Source: Gammaproteobacteria bacterium (GTDB taxonomy: Bacteria; Pseudomonadota; Gammaproteobacteria; UBA4575). Taken from it: DNA of 47,134 bases. Under the pieces are notes generated by a model. It worked only from the letters and a program-made list of their open reading frames with translations. It made no database searches and was not told the origin of the DNA. This document shows, one piece after another, positions 33,120 to 41,344 of this stretch; the stretch's first letter is position 1, and every line of letters starts with the position of its first letter. Both the position numbers and the translations under genes were made by a program. Location: assembly GCA_028285655.1 (NCBI GenBank), contig JANQOT010000090.1, forward strand, positions 1 to 47,134, in the 5' to 3' direction.

Positions 33120-33947
33120 ATGAACCAGCCATTTAATTACTACTTTATAAAGGCCATGCATAGAAAGCTTCGGCTTCCACGATCGATAGTGTATTCTTTA
33201 TCAAGAAATTTTAATTCGGCCAATCACTTACATCGCACAAATAAAATATCCCGAAGTTCATATGCGATACCTGCCGCTCCTATTCCGCAATCTTCTGGAT
33301 TTAAGATATTTTCAGAAAATGAAACTTCGATCTTTAACGGTTTAATTAACGAATGTATTGCTATTTTTAAAGAAAATCGAGAAAAATACGATGATCAGTA
33401 TTTTATTAAAAATCCTAAAAAACGCTTTTTACTAACAATTGCCTCCGACGAAGAGCTGCTAAAGAAAACAGAAATTAATAAGTTTTTAAAATCTGAGTTC
33501 GTTAACGAAAATGTAAGCTATTACCTTAATCAATCGTACGTTCTCAGTACAGTCAGACTATGGTGGACGCCAGTAAACGACACTTCTATCTCTAGCCAAA
33601 AATTTCATTTGGATGAGGAAGACTTGACTCAATTGAAAGTTTTTATAAATATTTCTGAAGTTACACAAAACCACGGCCCATTCACATTTATATCCAGCGA
33701 TACTACTACAAAAATTATATCCGGCTTTAAAAATGGTAAAAGACGTTTTTCTGACGAAGATGTTTACAAGCATGCTTCCAGGGAAGAGTTAATCGAATTA
33801 ACCGGAAAAGCTGGAAGCGGTGCTTTTGTTGATACATCGAAATGCTTACATTTTGGCAGCCGAAATAATACTAAAGAGCGATTGGTATTAATGGCACAGT
33901 TTTTAAAGTTGAATGCACCATTACTTACAAAATCACTGCGATTATAA
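33120..33947 (+). CDS. Phytanoyl-CoA-dioxygenase-like Fe(II)/2-oxoglutarate oxygenase
   Basis: The product is 275 residues. A plausible iron facial triad is H163 and D165 (KFHLDEEDLTQLKVFINISE) with H244 (VDTSKCLHFGSR), and R254 may bind 2-oxoglutarate. The cupin-like strands FTFISS and GSGAFVDTS fit the PhyH fold. Such enzymes hydroxylate lipids, acyl chains or sugars. The N-terminal 60 residues are basic. It follows glycosyltransferase copy 2 by 3 bases and probably tailors the same product. Exact substrate unknown. Confidence 0.65.
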   Translation: MNQPFNYYFIKAMHRKLRLPRSIVYSLSRNFNSANHLHRTNKISRSSYAIPAAPIPQSSGFKIFSENETSIFNGLINECIAIFKENREKYDDQYFIKNPKKRFLLTIASDEELLKKTEINKFLKSEFVNENVSYYLNQSYVLSTVRLWWTPVNDTSISSQKFHLDEEDLTQLKVFINISEVTQNHGPFTFISSDTTTKIISGFKNGKRRFSDEDVYKHASREELIELTGKAGSGAFVDTSKCLHFGSRNNTKERLVLMAQFLKLNAPLLTKSLRL

Positions 33948-33980
33948 ATATTTTTAATTTTTTGATTAAAGCAAGAATGC

Positions 33981-33996
33981 GAGCAAATTTTTGCTC
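33981..33996. repeat. Short inverted repeat before the GT2-GtrA fusion gene
   Basis: GAGCAAA and TTTGCTC form a 7-bp stem around two T bases, or six pairs with a 4-base loop. It lies in the 51-base gap after the PhyH gene, immediately before the TTG at 33999. Without a T-run it is not a clear terminator. It would hide a ribosome site for that TTG, favouring the ATG at 34017. Confidence 0.45.
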
Positions 33997-34016
33997 ACTT
34001 GTCGGCGCTAAATGAA

Positions 34017-36602
34017 ATGCGATCAGTCACTATAATAATACCCACTCTAAATGAAGAAGATAATATTGATCCGTTGTTGGAAAAACTGTGCGGTGTTTCC
34101 ATTAATGACTGCAATATTGAATTTTTATTTGTAGACGATCAATCGACAGATTCAACCATCGATAAAATTAAGCAATGGCAAAATAGATTCAATAATATAT
34201 CCATTTTGCAACGGCAGGCCGCACCGGATTTGGCTAAATCTATTATTGAAGGAGCCAGGCTAAGCACATCAGACTACATCGCGGTGATAGATGCGGACTT
34301 AAGTCATCCAGTAGACAAGCTTCCTGATTTATTAGCACCCTTAGTCTCCGGTAATTATGATGTGGCCGTAGGTAGCCGCTACATCAAAGACGGCGGCATA
34401 GCCAACTGGCCAATACATCGCCGATTACTGTCCTGGGTGGGCGGTCTGCCCGCCCGCATGCTTACCGATATCAAAGACACAACATCCGGGTTTTTTGCCT
34501 GTAAACGCAGTTGTTTCGACAACATCAGCCCTGATGCGAAAGGCTATAAAATTCTGCTGGAACTGCTGGCTTCCGGCCTTGATCAGTTTCGCGTCATTGA
34601 AGTCCCGATTGTTTTTACCGATCGAGTGGAAGGACAATCCAAATTATCGAAAAAACAATTAATTGAATATTTTCAGCGATTAATAGAATTAAGCGGCGGT
34701 CGCTCTTCCTCTACCACGGCGAAAAGATTTTTATCGGTTGGTATTTTTGGAGTTATTATCGATGCATTCACTTTCTACTTTCTTCTTGATCTCGGCTGGA
34801 GGATAAGCAGTGCTCACATAACCAGCTTTTTTATAGCGGCAGTTACTAATTATTTCTTTAATTCAATCTGGTCATTTGAATACCATCACCAGTCGCTGCG
34901 TAGCTGGCTAAGCAAAGCTGTCAAGTTTATTTATTTCGCAGTAATTGCGCTAATTGTACGTGGTGGAGTACTTGCGATTTCAATCAAGCTGATCGGAATA
35001 AGTCCGGCGCTTGCGATCTATCCGGCGATTCTGGCAGCTGCGGCAATAAATTATTTTGCCGCTTCATATCTTGTTTTCCCGAGTAAGGACAACCGCAGCG
35101 GTCCTGCAATATCGATTTCCTGGCGAGTCGTATCAGTTTTTACAATCGGCTTCATGCTGATATTGCGTTTTTTGTATCTTGGCACTACAGAACTAATTCC
35201 GGATGAGACGTATTACTGGAATTACACACAATTTCTGGATATTGGCTATCTGGACCATCCTCCACTGCTTGCTTGGGTACTTTGGCTAAGCACTGCATTA
35301 TTTGGTGACAATGAATTCGGTGTGCGCATTGTGGCATTTTTGTGTGGATTCGGAGTAATATTTTTTATGTATCAATTGACCAAGTTATTGTTTGATCGCA
35401 CGTCAGCATATATAGCCGCATTTCTCACATCCTTTATTCCCTTTACAGTTGCTGCAGGCTTTTTAACCACGACAGATGCACCGTTGTTACTTTTCTGGTC
35501 AGCCGGTTTATATTTTCTGGCGATCGTCGCAGTAAAAAAATCGTCAATTGCATGGGTTGGCGCAGGCTTGTGTATCGGCCTGGGTATGCTTTCTAAATAT
35601 ACGATGATTCTGTTCGTGTCAGGAATCATTTTATACCTGGTGCTAAGCTCATCTTTACGCTATTGGTGGAAACGTCCCATTATTTATGCGTCAGCAATTC
35701 TTTCGATTATTTTGTTTTTACCGGTAGTCTATTGGAATGCTCAACACGATTGGAGCTCGTTTATATTTCAAACCGGCAGACGATTGGACCGTACCAACGA
35801 GTTTTCGACACATTACTTACTATTACACTTTTTAGTTTTACTAACGCCAGTCATTTTGTATTTGTTTATAAAGTCTTTGAAAAACGTAAAAAAAATAATT
35901 ACTACTCCCATTGTTCGAGAGCACACTGCTTATATAAACTACTTTACTGTTTTTTCTCTTGTTCCAATTAGTGTTTATTTCATTTTCAGCCTCACGCATT
36001 ATCCGCGATTTCACTGGACTGCGCCTGCATGGCTCGTATTAATTCCTCTAGCCGGGTATGCGCTTAGCCCAACATCAAATTTTTTACCCACAAACAGCAA
36101 ACTTTCGAAATATGCGCTTTACTCTGCAGCGCTACTTTGTCTTTGCTACGGAGCATTGCTTCATTACGCTGCTCTGGGGTTGCCATTTAACACTCCGTTA
36201 CGATTTTCGGAGCACTATTTTTGGAAGCAAACTGCGCAAAAAGTTCATCAACTGGAAATTGAAGTAGAAAAATCATCCGGACAATCTCCACTAATAGTCG
36301 GACTTAGCAAGTGGTCAATTGCAAGCGCTTTGCGTTTTTACGATGTGGATAACAACGTTACTAACATTATCTCCAGAAATGCGGTTGGGCGGCCTGCCAC
36401 GATGTATGATTACTGGACAAGCCCTGAGCAATGGAGCGACCGCCCCGTCGTATTTATCGCCCTTAACCCCAATGATTTAGTGGCCAAAGAAGTGGAACAA
36501 CACGCCGACGGACTGCAGGCGCCGCAAATAGGAATTATTATCTTGAATAACAAAGAGTTACGATACATTCACTATCGCATTGCAGAACGCTATTTACCTT
36601 AA
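34017..36602 (+). CDS. Fused polyprenyl-phosphate glycosyltransferase (GT2)-GtrA-lipid-linked glycosyltransferase (GT39/GT83)
   Basis: The product is 861 residues from ATG (MRSVTIIIPTLNEEDN); a TTG six codons earlier is possible. Residues about 1-230 are a dolichol-phosphate-mannose-synthase-like GT2 (FVDDQSTDSTID, VIDADLSHP, GSRYIKDGG). About 235-360 form a GtrA-type four-span flippase-like domain. About 385-861 are a multi-span C-fold transferase (LIPDETYYWNYTQF, DIGYLDHPPLLAWVLW), the ArnT/PMT family using a lipid-linked sugar outside the inner membrane. The fusion can make the polyprenyl-phosphate sugar, move it and transfer it. The acceptor is unknown; lipids, proteins and glycans are all possible. 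Last gene of the probable long operon. Confidence 0.85.
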   Translation: MRSVTIIIPTLNEEDNIDPLLEKLCGVSINDCNIEFLFVDDQSTDSTIDKIKQWQNRFNNISILQRQAAPDLAKSIIEGARLSTSDYIAVIDADLSHPVDKLPDLLAPLVSGNYDVAVGSRYIKDGGIANWPIHRRLLSWVGGLPARMLTDIKDTTSGFFACKRSCFDNISPDAKGYKILLELLASGLDQFRVIEVPIVFTDRVEGQSKLSKKQLIEYFQRLIELSGGRSSSTTAKRFLSVGIFGVIIDAFTFYFLLDLGWRISSAHITSFFIAAVTNYFFNSIWSFEYHHQSLRSWLSKAVKFIYFAVIALIVRGGVLAISIKLIGISPALAIYPAILAAAAINYFAASYLVFPSKDNRSGPAISISWRVVSVFTIGFMLILRFLYLGTTELIPDETYYWNYTQFLDIGYLDHPPLLAWVLWLSTALFGDNEFGVRIVAFLCGFGVIFFMYQLTKLLFDRTSAYIAAFLTSFIPFTVAAGFLTTTDAPLLLFWSAGLYFLAIVAVKKSSIAWVGAGLCIGLGMLSKYTMILFVSGIILYLVLSSSLRYWWKRPIIYASAILSIILFLPVVYWNAQHDWSSFIFQTGRRLDRTNEFSTHYLLLHFLVLLTPVILYLFIKSLKNVKKIITTPIVREHTAYINYFTVFSLVPISVYFIFSLTHYPRFHWTAPAWLVLIPLAGYALSPTSNFLPTNSKLSKYALYSAALLCLCYGALLHYAALGLPFNTPLRFSEHYFWKQTAQKVHQLEIEVEKSSGQSPLIVGLSKWSIASALRFYDVDNNVTNIISRNAVGRPATMYDYWTSPEQWSDRPVVFIALNPNDLVAKEVEQHADGLQAPQIGIIILNNKELRYIHYRIAERYLP

Positions 36603-36603
36603 T

Positions 36604-36637
36604 AATTAGTCTATTTAACAATTAATTGCGACTAATT
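36604..36637. terminator. Weak inverted repeat after the fused glycosyltransferase
   Basis: AATTAGTC (36604-36611) pairs with GACTAATT (36630-36637), 8 pairs across an 18-base loop, followed by a T-rich stretch to about 36653. The loop is long for an intrinsic terminator, so this is a tentative end of the long operon. Confidence 0.3.
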
Positions 36638-36662
36638 TCTAATTTAATTTTTCAACAAAGCT

Positions 36663-36689
36663 TCATGATTCTCGCCAAGCGGCCGATAA
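36663..36689 (+). promoter_or_regulatory. Possible FliA-type promoter before a small ORF
   Basis: GCCGATAA (36682-36689) is a perfect -10 and lies exactly 11 bases after TCATGATT (36663-36670), which matches the -35 consensus at only 5 of 8 places. A start near 36696 would put the ribosome site GAGGG (36696-36700) at the very 5' end. Weaker than the three FliA sites in the flagellar region. Confidence 0.35.
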
Positions 36690-36704
36690 AGTGCCGAGGG
36701 CCCC

Positions 36705-36866
36705 ATGAATCATTTAGTCAGAACCGAAGCCAAACGAATTTATTTGAAAATTCGTCGCAATCTCGCCAATACTGATGCAGAGCGCATTAGTGACACTGCT
36801 ATCGAGCAACAGTCATTATCGCGTTTCAACGAATTCAAACCAGTCAAGAGTAATTCTCAAAAATAG
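36705..36866 (+). CDS. Possible 53-residue basic protein
   Basis: I do not recognise it. The ATG has GAGGG 5 bases upstream. The sequence (MNHLVRTEAKRIYLKIRRN at the start, many Arg, Lys and Gln, few hydrophobic runs) suggests a soluble basic helical peptide. An inverted repeat (ATGATTC at 36665-36671 with GAATCAT at 36707-36713) could fold over the start codon. It fills part of the 314-base gap between the fused glycosyltransferase and soxX. Reality as a gene is uncertain. Confidence 0.4.
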   Translation: MNHLVRTEAKRIYLKIRRNLANTDAERISDTAIEQQSLSRFNEFKPVKSNSQK

Positions 36867-36887
36867 TAATATTTCATTTATACAATA

Positions 36888-36916
36888 CTGAAACTCTTAG
36901 GCAAGTTTCGTATAAT
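36888..36916 (+). promoter_or_regulatory. Sigma-70-type promoter of the sox operon
   Basis: CTGAAA (36888-36893) and a perfect TATAAT (36911-36916) are 17 bases apart. A start near 36923 would place the soxX ATG at 36947, about 24 bases later, which argues against an earlier ATG at 36917. Confidence 0.55.
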
Positions 36917-36946
36917 GTGTGTTTATTACTTACAAGCAATAAGACC

Positions 36947-37279
36947 ATGTATACAAAATATACTTTGGTTATATTATTACTATTGTACTCACCACTTTCT
37001 GTAGCCGATACCAGCAGCAACGGAAAAGATATTGCTTTTGATCGCAATAAAGGAAATTGCCTGGCTTGCCATATTATTGCCGATGGAGAAAGCCCGGGAA
37101 ATATCGGTCCTGAACTATCTAATATGAAACAACGTTATCCGGATAGAAACTTGTTACGCAAACGGATATGGGATGAAACAGAATTTAATCCCGCAACGGT
37201 AATGCCTCCATTTGGTAAACATCAAATTTTAACTGAAAATGAAATCGATAAAGTTGTCGAATTTCTTTATACACTATAG
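36947..37279 (+). CDS. soxX: Sulfur-oxidation cytochrome c SoxX
   Basis: The product is 110 residues from ATG at 36947, giving a standard signal peptide (MYTKYTLVILLLLYSPLSVA). The mono-heme site is NCLACH (residues 37-42), the distal ligand region reads NPATVMPPFGKHQIL with the ligand methionine, and NEIDKVVEFLYTL closes the protein, as in SoxX. SoxX joins SoxA to attach thiosulfate oxidatively to the SoxY carrier in the periplasm. The promoter at 36888-36916 fits this start. soxY starts 7 bases after the stop. Confidence 0.9.
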   Translation: MYTKYTLVILLLLYSPLSVADTSSNGKDIAFDRNKGNCLACHIIADGESPGNIGPELSNMKQRYPDRNLLRKRIWDETEFNPATVMPPFGKHQILTENEIDKVVEFLYTL

Positions 37280-37286
37280 TTGGCAT

Positions 37287-37748
37287 ATGATGACTAATAC
37301 AAATAAACGAAATTTTATTAAATATACAATATCTATATTTATTACCACAACAATTGCGAGTGCAGCGAAAGTTTTTGCTGCGTGGCCTCAAAATTTATTC
37401 AGCGAAAAAAACAGCGATAACGCCATAAATTCCTTAGTGAACAATGGCGATGTAAAAGAAAGTGAGCAAATTACCATCAAAGCACCTGATATTGCAGAAA
37501 ATGGCGGAGTTGTGCCGGTCACTGTAAGCACAGATCTCGAAAATGTTAAGAAAATTGCAATTTTCGTTGAAAACAACCCCACCCCACTGACTTCTTCCTT
37601 TGATTTCAACCAACATTTAACTCCGTTTGTTTCCACTCGAGTGAAAATGGCAAAAACATCAAATATTATTGCAGTCGTAACTACCGGAAATGGAAATTTT
37701 CGTGCGTCACGCAACATTAAGGTTACCATCGGTGGTTGTGGCGGTTAG
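37287..37748 (+). CDS. soxY: Thiosulfate carrier subunit SoxY
   Basis: The product is 153 residues from the first ATG of an ATGATG pair. A basic n-region and hydrophobic segment (TNKRNFIKY, then ISIFITTTIASAAKVFA) form an export signal; the twin-arginine motif is weak (one Arg). IKAPDIAENGGVVPVTVSTD and TPFVSTRVKM are SoxY family strands, and the C-terminus is the carrier motif GGCGG with its swinging cysteine. SoxY normally works only as a SoxYZ pair, and no soxZ is nearby. It overlaps the probable soxA start. Confidence 0.92.
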   Translation: MMTNTNKRNFIKYTISIFITTTIASAAKVFAAWPQNLFSEKNSDNAINSLVNNGDVKESEQITIKAPDIAENGGVVPVTVSTDLENVKKIAIFVENNPTPLTSSFDFNQHLTPFVSTRVKMAKTSNIIAVVTTGNGNFRASRNIKVTIGGCGG

Positions 37749-38577
37749 CATAAAAACTTTTAGCGCTTTGTTGATAGCCGCATGGGTTATACAAGCCGCT
37801 TGTTTGGCAGATACTAATATCCCTGAAAATCTGGCCGATCTTGAGAAAATTCAGCAATATTTTGAAGATCGCTTTCCGGACGTACCAAAGCATGAATTTG
37901 CTAATGGCGTATATGCACTTGATTCTGTTGCACGCGATAACTGGGAAGCCCTGGAGGAGTTTCCGCCGTATGAAATTTATATTGATAGTGGCGAAACTCT
38001 CTGGAACCAACATCAAAAACAATACCTGGAATGCTTTCCTGATGGCCCTGGCATAAAACACCGCTATCCCCGCTGGGACGAACAGCTAGGAACCGTGATT
38101 ACACTGGCGTACGCAATTAATTTATGTAGAGAAAAGCATAATCTCGCCACTTATGATTATATGGGAGAAACACTGAACAGTTTAATCGCATATATGGCTT
38201 ATCTTAGCCGCGATAAAATTATCAATATCACGGTTCCCAACAAACAAGCATTAGGCGCATATCTAGATGGCAAGCGTTTTTATTTTTCCCGCCGCGGTCA
38301 GCTAAATTTTGCGTGCTACCATTGCCATTTCGAAAATGCCGGTAAGCGATTGAGAACAGAGACGCTCGGGCCTGCGTTAGGACAAACAACAGGTTGGCCT
38401 ACTTATCGCAACAAATGGGGATACCTGGGACCATTGCATAAACGTTACATAGGGTGCAATCAACAGGTACGGGCAGCACCATTTGCGCCACAAAGCGAAG
38501 AATATCGAAATCTTGAATATTTTCACACGCATATGAATAACGGATTACCAATTAACGGGCCTTCGGTTCGAAGATAG
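37738..38577 (+). CDS. soxA: Sulfur-oxidation cytochrome c SoxA, single-heme type
   Basis: The product is 279 residues from GTG at 37738 (inside soxY), giving a normal signal peptide (KTFSALLIAAWVIQAACLA). ATG at 37690 is possible, with a long leader. The heme site is ACYHCH near 217-221 and the ligand-cysteine region is HKRYIGCNQQVRAAPF, the SoxA signature. The N-terminal domain keeps two lone cysteines but has no second CxxCH, so it is the single-heme variety. With SoxX it forms the c-type cytochrome complex. soxK follows after 1 base. Confidence 0.9.
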   Translation: MAVSIKTFSALLIAAWVIQAACLADTNIPENLADLEKIQQYFEDRFPDVPKHEFANGVYALDSVARDNWEALEEFPPYEIYIDSGETLWNQHQKQYLECFPDGPGIKHRYPRWDEQLGTVITLAYAINLCREKHNLATYDYMGETLNSLIAYMAYLSRDKIINITVPNKQALGAYLDGKRFYFSRRGQLNFACYHCHFENAGKRLRTETLGPALGQTTGWPTYRNKWGYLGPLHKRYIGCNQQVRAAPFAPQSEEYRNLEYFHTHMNNGLPINGPSVRR

Positions 38578-38578
38578 T

Positions 38579-38890
38579 ATGTGTGTAATATTCAGAATAT
38601 TTGTAATATTTTTTATCTACATCTTCTTATCGATCAGCCATATCTTCGCCTCCGACTGGCAAACAGCAATTGCGGAAACAGAGGCACTTATCACGCAGAC
38701 AAAAACCGCAGGGGGATTATGGCGAGACACAGAAAAGCTGCTGGCACAAGCCAAGGAATTCCAATCGAATGGCAACCAGCAAGAAGCTTACACATTTCTG
38801 CACAAAGCCAAGCAACAAGCTGAACTAGCTCATCAACAGGCAACCAAACAGCTAGATAATCTTTTAATCCCTTATTATCTTAAGCACTAG
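38579..38890 (+). CDS. soxK: SoxXA-binding protein SoxK-like
   Basis: The product is 103 residues. A signal peptide of about 24 residues is followed by a short, lysine/alanine/glutamine-rich helical domain (TKTAGGLWRDTEKLLAQAKE, then AYTFLHKAKQQAELAHQQA). That pattern matches the small SoxXA-binding proteins that stimulate thiosulfate oxidation in purple sulfur bacteria. Adjacent to soxA by 1 base. It is the last sox gene here; a leftward TPR gene converges after 22 bases. Confidence 0.72.
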   Translation: MCVIFRIFVIFFIYIFLSISHIFASDWQTAIAETEALITQTKTAGGLWRDTEKLLAQAKEFQSNGNQQEAYTFLHKAKQQAELAHQQATKQLDNLLIPYYLKH

Positions 38891-38912
38891 CCTGGACTGT
38901 CTTCTAAAATAT

Positions 38913-41300
38913 TTAAAGCAACTCCTTCAATTTACTCTGGGCACGTTCCTTGCCTGTATAATTTTGTTCAGAATTTGCCGCGATTGTAAGATGCTCTTTG
39001 GCTTTATCCACACTTCCCTGATCAGCATAAGCCATTCCCAAATGGTAATGTAATTCAGCGGCTTCAGGTGCCAGCGCGACTGCTCGTGTAAGCACTTCCA
39101 CAGATTTGTTCAACTTGCCGGCTCTATAGTATACCCAACCGACAGTATCCAATGAGGCTGCCTCTTCTATATTTTCCAAATCGGAAATATACTCCAGTGC
39201 TTTGTTAATGTTATCTTCTGTGGCGACATCATCGACCAGAATCATGGCCAGATTATTTTTGGCCAGCACTGAGTTAGGCACCTTGTCGATAATATTTTTA
39301 TAAGTCTTGATCGCCCGGCTTCGCTCACTATAGCGGTATTGCATTAATGCAAGATCGACACCCAGGCGTTCAATATTTGCACCATTATCTATCCCGCGTT
39401 CCAATGCCTGCATAGATTCATTTATCTTTTTTTGTGCCGCATAAACGAGCGACAAGCCTCGATACGGTACCCACCATTCGCTATTTATGCTTATTGCCTT
39501 TTCAAAGCTTTGAATAGCCAAATCATAATTTTTGGTCGCGATACCAATTTCCCCACGCAAGTTATATGGGACAAGATAATCAGGATCCTTTGCAATAATA
39601 CTATCCAGATACTCCAGCGCTTTATCTGTTTTCTTTTGGCTCAAATATAACTTTACAAGCCCGGACAAAGGCTCGTTCGCGCGCGGATTTTTTTCCAGCG
39701 CCGTCAAGTATTCCTTTTCCGCTTCATCAAATTTTTGTTCGCTTTGTAACAAAACACCAGACAAATAGTATCCTAAAGGGTTGTCGGCAGACGAAAGTTT
39801 TATTTTTTCCGCGGATTCCTTGGCGCCGCTGTAGTCTTTGCTGGCGACTTGCAGATCGAATAGTGTCTTAATCGAAGCAATATCCCCTTCATCATTTACC
39901 AATACTTCATTTACCGTTTCGATCGCTGATTCATATTCCTTATCACTTCCCTGCAAACGAGCATACAACAAGTTCAAATCTTTATTACTTGAATCGACCT
40001 CTACTGCTTTCTGCAGGACATCTTTTGCCAGGTCTTTTTGCCCGTTTTGAATATACGCAGCCGCCAGTTGCCGAATGACGGTTAAATTATTGGGTTGATC
40101 TCGAAGAATAGTTCTGAAATCGCTAATGGCTCGGGGCGCATCCCGGCGCGAAAGAGCGATTGTTCCACGCAATATTAAGGCACGGGTATTGGTTGGGCTT
40201 TCCTCAAGCACTTCTTCAACCAACACTAGCGCACTATCAACTTTGCCGTCTTTCAGGTCCAAAAAGGCAAGCTGATTTTTTGCAGCATTAGCTTCGCTGA
40301 GACTATTCCCTTGTGCCAGTTCTGCAAATATGTTTTTAGCAGCTGTATTATTATTTGCATTCAGATAGCGCCGTGCGAGCGCTAATTTAAGCTTCGGCTT
40401 GCTGTCTTGATTATTGACATGCTTTTCTAGTTCTGCCGTGGCCGCTTCGGCGCCTCGAAAGTTATGTATATAAGCGATATACGACAGCATTCGATTACTG
40501 TCATAGCCGCTGTCTTCTACCGCCTGCAATAATAATGCCTCACCTTTCTCCAACTGATTATTATTTGCATAAATTGCTGCCAATTGGTTAGTATACTGTA
40601 ACTCATCTGGATATTTTTCAATCAGACTTTCAAAAATCGGTATCGCCTGATCTAGCTGCTTGTTTTGACTATACAAACCAATTTGTAAAATCTGCAATTC
40701 CTTTTGTTCTCTTTTATTTAATCCAGTGTTTTTCAAGGTGCTGTCGACCAGCTTGATTGCCTCCCCCGCTTTACCGTCTTTTAATAAAATCGCCGAGTTC
40801 AGCGTAACCGCAAGAAGATCGGTGTCATCGTGCAACAATGCTTCCTGAGCATCCTTGCGCGCAGCAACCAATGTACTGTTTTTAATATGAAATATTCCAC
40901 GTAGCGCAACCGCACCGGCATGATTTGGATTTGAATTTAAAATTTCACTAATAAGTTCATATGATTTATCGCTTTCACCGGCAAGAATATAAAACTTTGC
41001 AAGATCAAATTTAGCTTCTATATGATTCTCATTGTCGGCGATCACGGATTGCAATAGTTGATATACTTTACGCCATTCCTGCTCCTGCGTTAGACAACGC
41101 GCTAATCCAACACGGCCATCGGTGTCTTTGGGGTCAATCTGCAATACGTTTTTATATTCCAACTTCGCTTTGGCGCAATCGTCGTTATTGTAATATTTGT
41201 TTCCACTTTCCAGATATTTTGCTTTTCTCGATTCAGCGCCTCCGCAAGCAACTACTACGCACGAAATCGTAATTATCAAAATTAATCTAATACTTTTCAT
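38913..41300 (-). CDS. TPR lipoprotein of the exosortase/EPS system (PrsT-like)
   Basis: The product is 795 residues. A lipobox (CVVVACGG, lipidated Cys19) makes it a lipoprotein. The remainder is about 20 tandem TPR repeats, for example AKAKLEYKNVLQIDPKD (44-60), AEKEYLTALEKNPRANEPLSG and AIQSFEKAISINSEWW; Leu/Ala/Tyr positions and loops ending in NP, DP or SP are regular. Large TPR lipoproteins of this sort (PrsT) occur in exosortase-linked exopolysaccharide loci and probably organise polymer assembly or export in the periplasm. It is last in the leftward EPS operon. Confidence 0.85.
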   Translation of the reverse strand: MKSIRLILIITISCVVVACGGAESRKAKYLESGNKYYNNDDCAKAKLEYKNVLQIDPKDTDGRVGLARCLTQEQEWRKVYQLLQSVIADNENHIEAKFDLAKFYILAGESDKSYELISEILNSNPNHAGAVALRGIFHIKNSTLVAARKDAQEALLHDDTDLLAVTLNSAILLKDGKAGEAIKLVDSTLKNTGLNKREQKELQILQIGLYSQNKQLDQAIPIFESLIEKYPDELQYTNQLAAIYANNNQLEKGEALLLQAVEDSGYDSNRMLSYIAYIHNFRGAEAATAELEKHVNNQDSKPKLKLALARRYLNANNNTAAKNIFAELAQGNSLSEANAAKNQLAFLDLKDGKVDSALVLVEEVLEESPTNTRALILRGTIALSRRDAPRAISDFRTILRDQPNNLTVIRQLAAAYIQNGQKDLAKDVLQKAVEVDSSNKDLNLLYARLQGSDKEYESAIETVNEVLVNDEGDIASIKTLFDLQVASKDYSGAKESAEKIKLSSADNPLGYYLSGVLLQSEQKFDEAEKEYLTALEKNPRANEPLSGLVKLYLSQKKTDKALEYLDSIIAKDPDYLVPYNLRGEIGIATKNYDLAIQSFEKAISINSEWWVPYRGLSLVYAAQKKINESMQALERGIDNGANIERLGVDLALMQYRYSERSRAIKTYKNIIDKVPNSVLAKNNLAMILVDDVATEDNINKALEYISDLENIEEAASLDTVGWVYYRAGKLNKSVEVLTRAVALAPEAAELHYHLGMAYADQGSVDKAKEHLTIAANSEQNYTGKERAQSKLKELL

Positions 41301-41344
41301 TGTTAAGACTCCAATGCTTTAAACTTCGCACACCCCATTTTAAA

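Noticed and set aside
37749-38600. A hidden soxZ
   Set aside because: All three forward frames after soxY are occupied by soxA coding sequence or lack a 90-110 residue protein with SoxZ strands; nothing resembling SoxZ was seen in 36.9-38.9 kb.
38891-38912. Intrinsic terminator between soxK and the TPR lipoprotein
   Set aside because: The 22-base gap between convergent genes holds no inverted repeat with a T-run; termination must use other signals.
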